In this document: in pieces, positions 55,594-64,000 of the stretch | Layout: the number at the start of each line of letters is the position of its first letter | Position numbering within the stretch: position 1 is the stretch's first letter | Assembly: GCA_902801415.1 (NCBI GenBank) | Contig: CADCIK010000001.1 | Location: forward strand, 1-64,000 | Source of the DNA: an uncultured Lachnospiraceae bacterium | GTDB taxonomy: Bacteria; Bacillota; Clostridia; Lachnospirales; Lachnospiraceae | DNA length: 64,000 nt | Reading direction: 5' to 3' | Notes under the pieces: model-generated | The model's input: the letters and a program-made list of their open reading frames with translations, nothing else | The model's database searches: none | Told to the model about the DNA's origin: nothing | Made by a program: the position numbers and the translations under genes

Positions 55594-57630
55594 TTATCTG
55601 TTCTTTACAAACTCCTGCGTATATGCAGTCAGCGCGGCTTTCAGCGCAGCTTCTGCTGTCTCATTGAGTGCACCGGTCTCACGGATGATCCGCATTGCCG
55701 AGACTCCGTCGGGATCTTCATCCAGTCGTCTGTAGAGACCCGCTTCGTATTCGGCAATATCCGTGACCTTTACGTCTGCCAGAATTCCATTGACAACCGC
55801 GTAAAGGATCGCGACCTGCTTCTCAACAGGAACAGGAGCGGATTTACCCTGCTTAAGAACTTCCACAATACGTTCGCCCTGCGCAAGTCTTGCCTTGGTA
55901 TCGGCATCCAGGTCGGATCCGAACTGGGCGAAACTCTGCAGCTCACGGTACTGGGAATAGATCAGCTTCAGTGTTCCTGCGACCTTCTTCATAGCCTTGA
56001 TCTGCGCATTGCCGCCGACTCGGGAAACCGAGATACCGGGGTTGACAGCCGGCATGATGCCGGAGTGGAAAAGCTCAGTCTCAAGGAAGATCTGGCCGTC
56101 TGTGATCGAGATGACGTTGGTCGGAATATAGGCCGAAACATCACCCGCCTGCGTTTCAATGATAGGAAGCGCAGTAAGAGAACCACCGCCCAGATCCTCG
56201 GAAAGCTTCGCAGCTCTTTCAAGAAGTCTGGAATGCAGATAGAATACGTCTCCGGGATACGCCTCACGTCCCGGAGGGCGGCGGATCAGAAGAGACAGAG
56301 CACGGTATGCCACAGCGTGTTTGGACAGATCATCATAGATGATCAGCACGTGCTTGCCCTTGTTCATGAAATACTCGCCCATTGCACAGCCCGAATAAGG
56401 CGCAATGTACTGAAGCGGTGAAGGCTCCGATGCGGTCGCTGCTACTACGATGGAATAATCCATAGCGCCGCCGTTCTGGAGCTGGGAGACGATGCCGGTG
56501 ACAGTGGAGCGCTTCTGACCGATAGCAACATAGATGCAGATAACATCCTTGCCCTTCTGGTTCAGGATCGTGTCGACCGCGATCGTCGTTTTACCGGTCT
56601 GGCGGTCGCCGATGATCAGCTCACGCTGACCTCTTCCGATCGGGATCATGGAGTCGATCGCCTTGATGCCGGTCTGCAGCGGTTCTTTAACCGGCTGCCT
56701 TTCAATAATTCCGTGTGCGGGAGATTCAACAGGCCTGAATTCTGTGGTGTCGATCGGGCCTGCGCCGTCGATCGGCTGTCCGATCGCATTGACTACGCGG
56801 CCGATCATGGCCTCTCCTACGGGAACAGAAACTACGCGTCCTGTTCTTTTGACCGTCTGTCCTTCGCTGATACCTTTGTCTTCGCCGAACAGAACTACAG
56901 AGACGCTTGTCTCTTCAAGGTTCTGTGCCATACCAAAGGTTCCGTTCTCAAATTCGAGAAGTTCGCCCGCCATGCAGTTCACCAGGCCGCTTACCCTGGA
57001 GATACCGTCACCGACGGTGAGGACCGTTCCGGTCTCATTCTGTATGATCGCATTCTGATAATTCTTGATCTGACTGCGGATCACCTGGGATATCTTCTCT
57101 GGTTTTAATACCTTTTTGCGAAGGTCGGTAAGTCTGCCCATGACGGTACCGTCAAGCAGTTTGCCCTCGATCTCTACGCGGAGACCTCCAAGGACAGCAC
57201 TGTCGACTTTCTGCTTGAGAACGATCTTTTTGCCGCTGATCTGTTCCAGTTTGCTGACCAGGGAATCTTTCTGTGCCTTTGTCAGTTCGATCGCACTCGT
57301 CACCGTGGCCTCTGCGATACCATGGTCCTTGTAATAGGAAGTGCGATATGTTCGATAGCTTGCGCTGTATCCTCTGAGCAGGCTGTTTTCAAGCAGGATC
57401 ATAAGATAATTGAGCAGATATGGATGGAGCTGGTTCTTAAATGCTTCTTCGAGCATTCCCAGACGTTCTCTCCTGGGAATGGAAGGTTCAAGCAAAAGCG
57501 TGATATAGTCAGGATTTGCCCTGAAAATCTCATCGACGGCTTCCATCTGCTTCAAAATCTCTTCCGTAAGGCCCTCCTCCGCAGCAAGGTCGTACAGGCT
57601 CTGCCCGTACAGACTTATCGCTGTCGTCAT
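55594..57630 (-). CDS. Fused ATP synthase delta and alpha subunits
   Basis: One open frame of 678 residues covers both subunits with no stop between them. Residues 1-174 are a complete delta/OSCP subunit ([17 protein letters not shown] to [17 protein letters not shown]). Residues 175-678 are a complete alpha subunit ([29 protein letters not shown], Walker [46 protein letters not shown]). Neither part is truncated. F1 needs three alpha but one delta, so the fusion raises a stoichiometry problem. Met164 could give a 515-residue alpha. It overlaps atpF by 4 bases and precedes atpG. It corresponds to atpH plus atpA. Confidence 0.9.
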   Translation of the reverse strand: MTTAISLYGQSLYDLAAEEGLTEEILKQMEAVDEIFRANPDYITLLLEPSIPRRERLGMLEEAFKNQLHPYLLNYLMILLENSLLRGYSASYRTYRTSYYKDHGIAEATVTSAIELTKAQKDSLVSKLEQISGKKIVLKQKVDSAVLGGLRVEIEGKLLDGTVMGRLTDLRKKVLKPEKISQVIRSQIKNYQNAIIQNETGTVLTVGDGISRVSGLVNCMAGELLEFENGTFGMAQNLEETSVSVVLFGEDKGISEGQTVKRTGRVVSVPVGEAMIGRVVNAIGQPIDGAGPIDTTEFRPVESPAHGIIERQPVKEPLQTGIKAIDSMIPIGRGQRELIIGDRQTGKTTIAVDTILNQKGKDVICIYVAIGQKRSTVTGIVSQLQNGGAMDYSIVVAATASEPSPLQYIAPYSGCAMGEYFMNKGKHVLIIYDDLSKHAVAYRALSLLIRRPPGREAYPGDVFYLHSRLLERAAKLSEDLGGGSLTALPIIETQAGDVSAYIPTNVISITDGQIFLETELFHSGIMPAVNPGISVSRVGGNAQIKAMKKVAGTLKLIYSQYRELQSFAQFGSDLDADTKARLAQGERIVEVLKQGKSAPVPVEKQVAILYAVVNGILADVKVTDIAEYEAGLYRRLDEDPDGVSAMRIIRETGALNETAEAALKAALTAYTQEFVKNR

Positions 57631-58133
57631 GATGCCTCTCCTACATTTTTAATAAATTCATCAATGAGTTTCCTGTGATCAGCTTCGTTGATCTCTTTCT
57701 CAACGACCTTGCCGGCAATATCCATTGCCAGGCCGCCGATCTCATCCTTGACCTCATTGATCGCTTTCTTTTTCTCTTGTGCGATATCCGCCTCTGCTTT
57801 TCTGCGAATGCCGGCAGCCTGTTCCTGTGCCTGGCGGACGGTCTCATCCGCTCTCACCTGCGCCTCTTTCTGGGCGCTCTGTACGATCTGGGCTGCCTCA
57901 GTTCTGGCGTTGGCCAGTCCCTCTTCGTACTGAACTTTCAGGCTGTCTGCCTCTTCCTTCGCATCTCTGGCTTCCCTGATCTCCTGATCCGCCAATTCTC
58001 TTCTCTTCTGCAGTACCTCATTGATAGGCTTGAAGAGGAAGCGTTTGATCAGATACATCTGGATGAACAGGTTGAGGATCTGTGCGATGAACGTCCACGG
58101 GATGATCGTCACAAGTTCCTGTGTATTACCCAT
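57627..58133 (-). CDS. atpF: ATP synthase b subunit
   Basis: The 168-residue peripheral-stalk subunit has one N-terminal membrane helix (about 8-30, [20 protein letters not shown]) and a long right-handed coiled coil rich in Ala, Glu and Arg (about 35-150). Its stop overlaps the start of the delta-alpha gene by 4 bases, so the stalk and its delta cap are translationally coupled. Only one b gene is present, so it should form a homodimer. Confidence 0.95.
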   Translation of the reverse strand: MGNTQELVTIIPWTFIAQILNLFIQMYLIKRFLFKPINEVLQKRRELADQEIREARDAKEEADSLKVQYEEGLANARTEAAQIVQSAQKEAQVRADETVRQAQEQAAGIRRKAEADIAQEKKKAINEVKDEIGGLAMDIAGKVVEKEINEADHRKLIDEFIKNVGEAS

Positions 58134-58208
58134 TTACTGCCTCCTTGTGGCTGTGCCGTATGCGCATTCCGGCGCGTTCCGGCGCGAGTTTACGTATCAG
58201 CCCAGGAC

Positions 58209-58544
<336 letters not shown>

Positions 58545-58606
58545 TCATAGTAATAAAAGTGAGATCTGCTGAACAAAATTCGTTTTAGCAAGAAATTCCA
58601 ATAAGA

Positions 58607-59368
58607 TCACCCGTTTGCTGCGTTTGCGATATACATGATCGTAAGCATGGTGAAGATAAACGCCTGCATGCATCCGGAGAACCAGTCAAAATAGACTGAT
58701 GTAATGGCCGGAAGACCGACACTGAGTATCGGTATATGGCTGAGGAAATCTCCGACCGCTCCGGGGATCAGTCCAAGAAGCGCGGAAGACGCGACCGCCA
58801 ATGCCGCGTAGATCAGTCCGTTGATAACTACGCCTGACAAAATATTGCCGAAATGACGGCAGGCCATACTTACAGGCGTCGCCAGCTCCGAGAGGATATT
58901 GAAAGGCGTCATTACAGCGATCGGTTCTGTAAATCCTTTCATGTATCCGAGTATTCCGCCGGCTTTTATCTTTTCCGATGTGATCATGATAAAAACGACG
59001 ACTGCCCAGGCAGCTTCGGTAGAAAGATCTGCCGTCGGGCTTCTCAGGCCGATCAGACTGATCAGATTCGACACAATACTGGTGGCAAACAGCGCCGAGA
59101 CAAAAGGGATCAGCTTGTCAAACTGCGTGCCGCCTGTATTATTCCGCACAAGGTTAGTCGCCGCATCCACCATCATCTCCGCAAGTGCCTGACGCTTGGA
59201 GATCTTCTCGACCTTGAGATCTCTGGTCAGAAAGATACATAATCCAGTGATGATTGCCATTACGATCCAGCTGATTACCAGTGTCTCTGTGATCAGGATA
59301 TCCCCGAGTATCGGGAGTCCGGTTGGAATTCGAAAGAATATCCTTGCTCCGGAAATATCAAATTCCAT
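58607..59368 (-). CDS. atpB: ATP synthase a subunit
   Basis: The 253-residue membrane stator subunit provides the ion half-channels. About six helices are visible. The essential Arg is in SMACRHFGNILSG, matching the conserved RLFGN segment, and helix 5 contains LPAITSVYFDWFSGCMQAFIFTML. TTCGT-like GG-rich sequence precedes the start. It is 119 bases from atpE and 24 bases from the AtpI-like gene. Confidence 0.95.
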   Translation of the reverse strand: MEFDISGARIFFRIPTGLPILGDILITETLVISWIVMAIITGLCIFLTRDLKVEKISKRQALAEMMVDAATNLVRNNTGGTQFDKLIPFVSALFATSIVSNLISLIGLRSPTADLSTEAAWAVVVFIMITSEKIKAGGILGYMKGFTEPIAVMTPFNILSELATPVSMACRHFGNILSGVVINGLIYAALAVASSALLGLIPGAVGDFLSHIPILSVGLPAITSVYFDWFSGCMQAFIFTMLTIMYIANAANG

Positions 59369-59392
59369 CTTTACACATCCACCTCCTTCTCT

Positions 59393-59800
59393 TTAATTTT
59401 TAACCCCGTTCAGGATTCCCCTGCCTTTGATCAGAAGGCTTGGCCAGAGCAGGGGCAGCATTCCGGCCACGGGATTTATGAATTTAAGAACCATTGTCAG
59501 GACACACCAAATCAGCTGCAGGAACGTTCTGTACCTGTAGCTGACCTGCATTGAGCGATATGCCTGATCATAATTCTCAATTCCGGCTACTTTCTGCACG
59601 GTCAGGGCCATGAGGAAAAAGTTTCCCACAGCTACCGCGCAGCCTCCGACCGCACCGATCACGACCGGCAGATCCATGGGGACTCTGTCCGGAAAAGCCC
59701 TGTGCAGCACGAAGAATACAATTACCATTACAGCGCTGAGGATCACAGATCCAAGCGCCACAAATACAGTTTCATCTTTGACCGCTTTCTGCAGTTTCAA
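59393..59800 (-). CDS. ATP synthase subunit I-like membrane protein
   Basis: A small protein with about four membrane helices (VFVALGSVILSAVMVIVFFVL, VVIGAVGGCAVAVGNFFLMAL, FLQLIWCVLTMVLKFI, AGMLPLLWPSLLI). It sits where atpI lies in other operons. A TTG at 59800 behind AGAGGA gives 135 residues and avoids the overlap with the upstream gene; the longest ATG frame (59914) would overlap it by 59 bases. AtpI-type proteins help assemble the c ring. The assignment rests on position and topology. Confidence 0.7.
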   Translation of the reverse strand: MKLQKAVKDETVFVALGSVILSAVMVIVFFVLHRAFPDRVPMDLPVVIGAVGGCAVAVGNFFLMALTVQKVAGIENYDQAYRSMQVSYRYRTFLQLIWCVLTMVLKFINPVAGMLPLLWPSLLIKGRGILNGVKN

Positions 59801-59855
59801 TTCTTTAGTCCTCTCGATGAAGTTTACATCAGAAATGTGTAGACATTTTTGCTGA

Positions 59856-60119
59856 TTATTGATGCAGGTTGAAAGCGGGAGGCTCTTCCTCACCTCTTTC
59901 CTTCTCTCTGGCAATGACAGACAGCCAGAGCTTATACGCAGTCATAAAGGAAGCGCCGAGGCCCAAAATAAAGCCCGGAATATAGATCCAGAGGCCGATT
60001 CCCGCCTTGGAGATAAGGAGATAACAGATTCCCATACATATAAGCAGAGGCATCAGCAGGGACAGGCCCAGCTGACCGATCATAATGAGCCTTTGTGAAA
60101 TCTGCATCCAATCCTTCAT
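59856..60119 (-). CDS. AtpZ/AtpI-family small membrane protein
   Basis: An 87-residue protein with two helices (about 10-33 and 40-65) and a charged C-terminal tail. The pattern QLGLSLLMPLLICMGICYLL and IPGFILGLGASFMTAYKLW is that of AtpZ/AtpI (putative F0F1-ATPase subunit). It is the first gene of the ATP synthase operon. AtpZ with AtpI has been linked to magnesium or calcium handling and c-ring assembly in Bacillus. Confidence 0.8.
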   Translation of the reverse strand: MKDWMQISQRLIMIGQLGLSLLMPLLICMGICYLLISKAGIGLWIYIPGFILGLGASFMTAYKLWLSVIAREKERGEEEPPAFNLHQ

Positions 60120-60264
60120 TAATGACCTCCCGACATGTCTTAATCATACACTTTTTCTGATGCTAAAACAATGAGATTTTGGTAGGAATAACTAATAGTC
60201 AGACATCAAGTTTGTGTAAATATCAAAATCTCTGTACAAAATCAATAACAAAACAGACGATCTT

Positions 60265-61659
60265 TTAACAAGACGCCTTATTGATCATAGGATCATTGGC
60301 AAACAGGCATATTGTCTCAACGTTGGCAGTCCACGGGAACTGGTCGACGCTCACGCCGCGCACCGGTCTGTAGCCCGCATCAAGAAAAGCCGGAATATCT
60401 CTTGCAAGGCTTGTCGGCTTGCAGGAGATGTACAGGATCTGCTCCACGCCGTAACGAAGGATCTTGGGAAGCGCTTTGGGATGTACGCCGTCGCGGGGCG
60501 GGTCCAGGATAATGAGATCCGGTTTCTCTTCGATCTCATCGAGGACTTTCAGTACATCTCCCGCGATGAACTCGCAATTGCCGATCCCGTTCCGCTGCGC
60601 GTTTTCACGTGCTGCCACTACTGCTTCTTCCACGATCTCAACGCCTATGACTTTCTCCGATACAGGCGCCATAAGCTGGGAAATCGTCCCCGTGCCGCAG
60701 TAAAGGTCATAGACAACGCCTTTCTTCATGCCGGCATCCGTCAGGAAAGTCCTTGCCGTCTCATAGAGTACTTCCGCGCCCCGGCTGTTGGTCTGGAAGA
60801 AGGAAAACGGCGTCACCTTAAAGGAAAGTCCTAACAGACTCTCCGTGAAATAGTCCTGTCCGTAGAGGATCTGTGTCCCGTCGTCTTTGATCACGTCCGC
60901 CACTGCGTCGTTGACAGTATGCAGAATGCCGACGATCCTGCCTTCCAATGACAGTCCAAGCAGCATCTGCGCAAAATCCGTAAGATCATATTCCTCCTGC
61001 GACGTCGTCACGAGGTCGATCAGGATCTCACCGGTCAGCGATGCTTTTCTCACGAGCAAGTGGCGAAGCCAGCCCGTGTGACGCAGGCGGTGATAGAAGG
61101 AGGCGCCATTCCGGGTCCAGTATGTCCTGACTGCGCCAAGGATCTTTCTGTAGTCTTCATCCACAATGACACAGGGGTCCGCATTGACAAGGTCATAAAA
61201 GCTGCCGCGCCTGTGCATACCGAGCGCGAGCGGCCCGTCCTTGTACTCATCGCCAAAGGAAAACTCCATCTTATTGCGGTATCCGTAAACGGCAGGGCTT
61301 CCGATTATGCCGTGAAACCAGTCCATGGAAGCGCCTTGCGGCATCGCTTCTGTCAGGAGTTCTCTGACCTGCCCTTCCTTGATCTTCAGCTGTTCTTCGT
61401 AGGGAAGACAGAGATAGGTGCATCCGCCGCAGGTCCCGAACGCGGGACAGGGCGTTTCTCTCTCCAGAGGAGATCTTTCAAGAACGCTGAGCAAGGCGCC
61501 TTCCGCTTTTCCTTTTCTCTTTTTGTTGACGCGGGCCTGCACCCGCTGTCCGGTGATCGCGTTTTTGACAACGACGGCGCCTTCCTCCGTCTCCACGATC
61601 CCCTTATTGGGAAACTTCACTTCGCTGACGATTCCCTCGATCAGGTCTCCTTTTTTCAA
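60265..61659 (-). CDS. rlmD: RlmD/TrmA-family RNA (uracil-C5)-methyltransferase
   Basis: A SAM-dependent enzyme that makes 5-methyluridine in rRNA or tRNA. The chosen start is a TTG at 61659 behind GGAGGAGACACA, giving 464 residues that begin KKGDLIEGIVSEV; the ATG frame to 61737 adds 26 unconserved residues. Layout: TRAM domain (about 1-60), [4Fe-4S] cysteines in CPAFGTCGGC, and the SAM domain with DLYCGTGTISQLM, ILDPPRDGVHPKAL and the catalytic Cys in ISCKPTSLARD. Several paralogues exist in Firmicutes (RlmCD, RlmD, TrmA-like), so the exact target base is uncertain. Confidence 0.9.
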   Translation of the reverse strand: MKKGDLIEGIVSEVKFPNKGIVETEEGAVVVKNAITGQRVQARVNKKRKGKAEGALLSVLERSPLERETPCPAFGTCGGCTYLCLPYEEQLKIKEGQVRELLTEAMPQGASMDWFHGIIGSPAVYGYRNKMEFSFGDEYKDGPLALGMHRRGSFYDLVNADPCVIVDEDYRKILGAVRTYWTRNGASFYHRLRHTGWLRHLLVRKASLTGEILIDLVTTSQEEYDLTDFAQMLLGLSLEGRIVGILHTVNDAVADVIKDDGTQILYGQDYFTESLLGLSFKVTPFSFFQTNSRGAEVLYETARTFLTDAGMKKGVVYDLYCGTGTISQLMAPVSEKVIGVEIVEEAVVAARENAQRNGIGNCEFIAGDVLKVLDEIEEKPDLIILDPPRDGVHPKALPKILRYGVEQILYISCKPTSLARDIPAFLDAGYRPVRGVSVDQFPWTANVETICLFANDPMINKASC

Positions 61660-61766
61660 ATGTGTCTCCTCCGTAATACTAATCTGTTTCACTGAAAAGG
61701 CAGTCCGGCTTATCAGCGGGCTGCCTCTTGTAATCACTGTATTCTATTCATGCAATACCGGATCGA

Positions 61767-62021
61767 TCATGCCTCGGCAGCCGCTTCCGGCTCATCTTCG
61801 AAATCATCCTCGAAGTCGTCGTCGAAGTCATCATCAAAATCATCGTCGTCATCGTAATCGTCAAAATAGTCCGGTGTAAGGAAACGATACACGCCGTATG
61901 CGATCAGGCATACCGCTACGATCGCGCCGAAAACAGCCAGGCAGATCAGCACCGGATTCACTTCTTCTTTCTTGTTGCTTCTGACCGCATCGATCAGCTC
62001 CTGAAATTTATCTCTTGTCAT
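61767..62021 (-). CDS. Small membrane protein with poly-acidic tail
   Basis: An 84-residue protein beginning MTRDKFQELIDAV (start chosen because GGGAGG lies about 9 bases upstream). It has one membrane helix (about 22-45), then PDYF and a 25-residue run made almost only of Asp, Glu and Phe, and ends EPEAAAEA. I do not recognise a family. The acidic tail should face the cytoplasm or the wall depending on topology, and could bind cations or basic proteins. It lies between rlmD and pcrA. Confidence 0.7.
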   Translation of the reverse strand: MTRDKFQELIDAVRSNKKEEVNPVLICLAVFGAIVAVCLIAYGVYRFLTPDYFDDYDDDDDFDDDFDDDFEDDFEDEPEAAAEA

Positions 62022-62189
62022 TTGTGCAGTTCCTCCCAATCCTTAATTACGATATGAACTGTGTCGTTTTTGCTATTACCATTAATATACCACTAACCCG
62101 GGATCATTTCCACCGTTTCCGATGCGGTTCACATAAGTTTGACAAAAACGGCCCTGAATGATCCGATCCGTGGCGGGTAACGGAAAAGG

Positions 62190-64000
62190 TCAGCACTTGA
62201 CCAGTTTGGCAAAGGCCGCGTACATGATCTTCTGGCCGTATCCGTCGAACTGCACGGTCACTTTGTAGTCGCGGGGACCCGGCTCAACTGCTTTTACCGT
62301 TCCTTCACCGTACTTGGTGTGCCTGACGCGGTCTCCCGGCCCGTAATCGGGTCTGGAGGGAGCAGCCGGCATTCCTTTACTGAGGGAGGAAAGGCCCTTG
62401 CCGCCGGCTTTAGCGATATAAGGCTTCTTCGCGTCATCTGTGGAAGGCTTTCTGTAGACAGCTTTAAGCCTGGGGCGCGCCGTTCTGCCGCCTTCCTGTG
62501 CCTTGCTGCCCGAATATGCAGTCCCGGCAGGTTCGGAATAGGTGCTGCCGCCATAGGACGCACTGTCTCCGTACGAAGAAATGCTTCCATATGTGCTGCC
62601 GCCGTAGGACGAAATGCTGCCATATGTACTGCTGCCGTAAGAACCGCTGAAACGGTCCCCGCGGTCGGAATAGTCTCTGTCGAAGGGATGATCTTCCTCG
62701 AAGGGATTTCCGGGAACATCGCTGTCGAACAGCTCTTCCGGGATCTCCGCCACAAATCTGCTCATGGGATTATACTGCACTTCTCCGCGCAGCATTCTGG
62801 TCCTGGAACAGGTGAGCGTAAGATCGTCTTTGGCTCTTGTGATGCCGACGTAGGCAAGGCGGCGCTCCTCCTCTTCCGCTTCTTCGTCACTGCTGTTGAG
62901 AGCCATAGCGCTGGGGAATATGCCGTCTTCCATGCCTGTAATATATACATGGGGGAATTCCAGCCCCTTGGCGCTGTGCAGAGTCATGAGAAGAACTTTG
63001 TCCTGGGTATCGCTTGTGTCGTCAAGATCAGATACCAGGGCCACTTCTTCTAAGAATCCGGACAGTGTCGGCTCCTCCGCCGTCTCCTCGTAATCCGTGA
63101 TCTTGCTGACCAGTTCGTCGACGTTGGAGATCCTGTCTTCACCGTCCTCGTCATCAAGGTCGCGCAGATACGCTTCATAATCGGTCTGTATGATGACCTG
63201 GCGCAGGAGTTCTGAGAGCCGATGGTCTTTCGCGTAATCGCGAAGTCGGAGGATCAGCTTTACGAAGGACTCTATTTTGGCAGTGCTTCGTCCGAGGGAA
63301 GTGATATTGCGGCAGTTCTCCATGGCGGCGAAGAAAGTGATATCCCTGTCCACTGCGTAATCGGAGAGCCGGACCATTGTCGTGGCGCCGATCCCGCGTC
63401 TTGGAACGTTCAGGATACGACGCACGGCGATCTCGTCCTGTCCGTTGTCGATGGTCTTGAGGTAGGCGATCATGTCGCGGATCTCCCTGCGGTCGTAGAA
63501 ATTGGTTCCGCCAACCACATTGTAAGGGATGGAATCCAGCACGAACCGTTCCTCCAGTGCGCGGGCCTGCGCGTTGGTCCTGTAGAGGACCGCGAAATCG
63601 CTGCAGCGAAGATGTCTGTCCGCCCGCATCTTCCGCGCGATGTCACCGGTGATGAACATGGCCTCTTCCCTGGCCGTATTGAACTGCTTCAGATGGAGTT
63701 TCGAGCCCTCGCCCCTGTCTGTCCAGAGGGCTTTCTTCTTTCTCTTTACATTGTTTCCGATCACCGCGTTCGCGGCGTCGAGCACATTCTGCGTGGAACG
63801 GTAATTCTGCTCGAGTTTGACAACAAGCGCATCCGGATATACCTTTTCAAAATCCAGAATGTTGCGGATGTTGGCGCCTCTGAAGCGGTAGATGGACTGG
63901 TCGTCATCGCCGACAACGCAGAGATTGCGGTTTCTGTCAGCGAGGAGTCTTACCAGCTCAAACTGCGCAGTGTTGGTGTCCTGATACTCATCCACCATGA
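62190..64000 (-). CDS. pcrA: UvrD/PcrA-type DNA helicase (partial, N-terminus off window)
   Basis: A 3'-5' SF1 helicase of DNA repair and replication restart. The window shows the part from Walker B onward (VDEYQD at the right edge). Motif III is GDDDQSIYRFRGA, motif IV EQNYRST, motif V TLHSAKGLEFPHVY and motif VI RRLAYVGITRAKD. The C-terminus ends in the Tudor-like RNA polymerase-binding domain (GDRVRHTKYGEGTVKAVEP). Between them lies a Ser/Tyr/Gly repeat. The Walker A and Q motifs lie right of the window, so the true start is not visible. Confidence 0.94.
   Translation of the reverse strand, partial: MVDEYQDTNTAQFELVRLLADRNRNLCVVGDDDQSIYRFRGANIRNILDFEKVYPDALVVKLEQNYRSTQNVLDAANAVIGNNVKRKKKALWTDRGEGSKLHLKQFNTAREEAMFITGDIARKMRADRHLRCSDFAVLYRTNAQARALEERFVLDSIPYNVVGGTNFYDRREIRDMIAYLKTIDNGQDEIAVRRILNVPRRGIGATTMVRLSDYAVDRDITFFAAMENCRNITSLGRSTAKIESFVKLILRLRDYAKDHRLSELLRQVIIQTDYEAYLRDLDDEDGEDRISNVDELVSKITDYEETAEEPTLSGFLEEVALVSDLDDTSDTQDKVLLMTLHSAKGLEFPHVYITGMEDGIFPSAMALNSSDEEAEEEERRLAYVGITRAKDDLTLTCSRTRMLRGEVQYNPMSRFVAEIPEELFDSDVPGNPFEEDHPFDRDYSDRGDRFSGSYGSSTYGSISSYGGSTYGSISSYGDSASYGGSTYSEPAGTAYSGSKAQEGGRTARPRLKAVYRKPSTDDAKKPYIAKAGGKGLSSLSKGMPAAPSRPDYGPGDRVRHTKYGEGTVKAVEPGPRDYKVTVQFDGYGQKIMYAAFAKLVKC
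62515..62660 (-). repeat. Ser/Tyr/Gly repeat within the helicase C-terminal region
   Basis: Imperfect 33-base units encode YGSISSYGGST-like peptides in a disordered linker between the helicase core and the Tudor-like domain. The units are in frame and appear to be a coding tandem repeat. Confidence 0.75.

Overview
This window is bacterial and looks like a strictly anaerobic, Gram-positive member of the Clostridia (Lachnospiraceae-like). This is inferred from strong GGAGG ribosome binding sites, a WalR/WalK-like pair beside a GerMN lipoprotein, a rubrerythrin, an F-type ATP synthase whose c subunit carries a Na+-type ion site, PyrB with PyrI, NiFe-hydrogenase maturation genes, and no respiratory or outer-membrane genes. 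Most genes lie on the minus strand. The plus strand carries only two blocks, argG to pyrI and carB. I see no tRNA, rRNA, CRISPR array, insertion sequence or prophage.

Layout. 1-7725: a tightly packed operon reading right to left, nifH-like, a fused two-domain nitrogenase component-1 protein, hypF, hypC, hypD, hypE (hypE runs off the window). A possible promoter, a folded leader RNA and a terminator hairpin sit just before it. 7971-11499: lipoprotein, metallophosphoesterase and a cytosolic BMP-domain protein. 11781-16031: polysaccharide genes (family 2 glycosyltransferase, sugar-phosphate transferase, rfbC) ending in a degenerate membrane phosphoesterase. 16138-20732: comEC, holA, mutY. 20987-25366: comEA, response regulator, histidine kinase with a long repetitive basic tail, GerMN lipoprotein. 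25581-31051: arginine biosynthesis, with GNAT-argJ-argB-argD leftward and argG rightward from a shared AT-rich control region. 31225-33509: two small proteins, then pyrB-pyrI. 33616-34834: maf and hsp20. 35103-41866: M13 peptidase, a heterodimeric ABC exporter and an orphan LolD-type ATPase. 42015-47788: PBP1A, malQ, an esterase-fold protein and rubrerythrin. 47943-49397: a VanZ-like protein and a Cna-B surface protein. 49613-52733: carB, broken by two deletion-like lesions. 52858-60119: the ATP synthase operon, in which delta and alpha are one fused reading frame. 60265-64000: rlmD, an Asp-rich small membrane protein, and the 3' part of pcrA.

The most unusual content is (a) the nitrogenase-like reductase genes translationally coupled to hypFCDE behind a folded leader, with none of the cofactor genes needed for nitrogen fixation in view; and (b) the delta-alpha ATP synthase fusion, which conflicts with the usual 1:3 stoichiometry of these subunits. 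The doubly frameshifted carB and several proteins that have lost catalytic residues also deserve checking.
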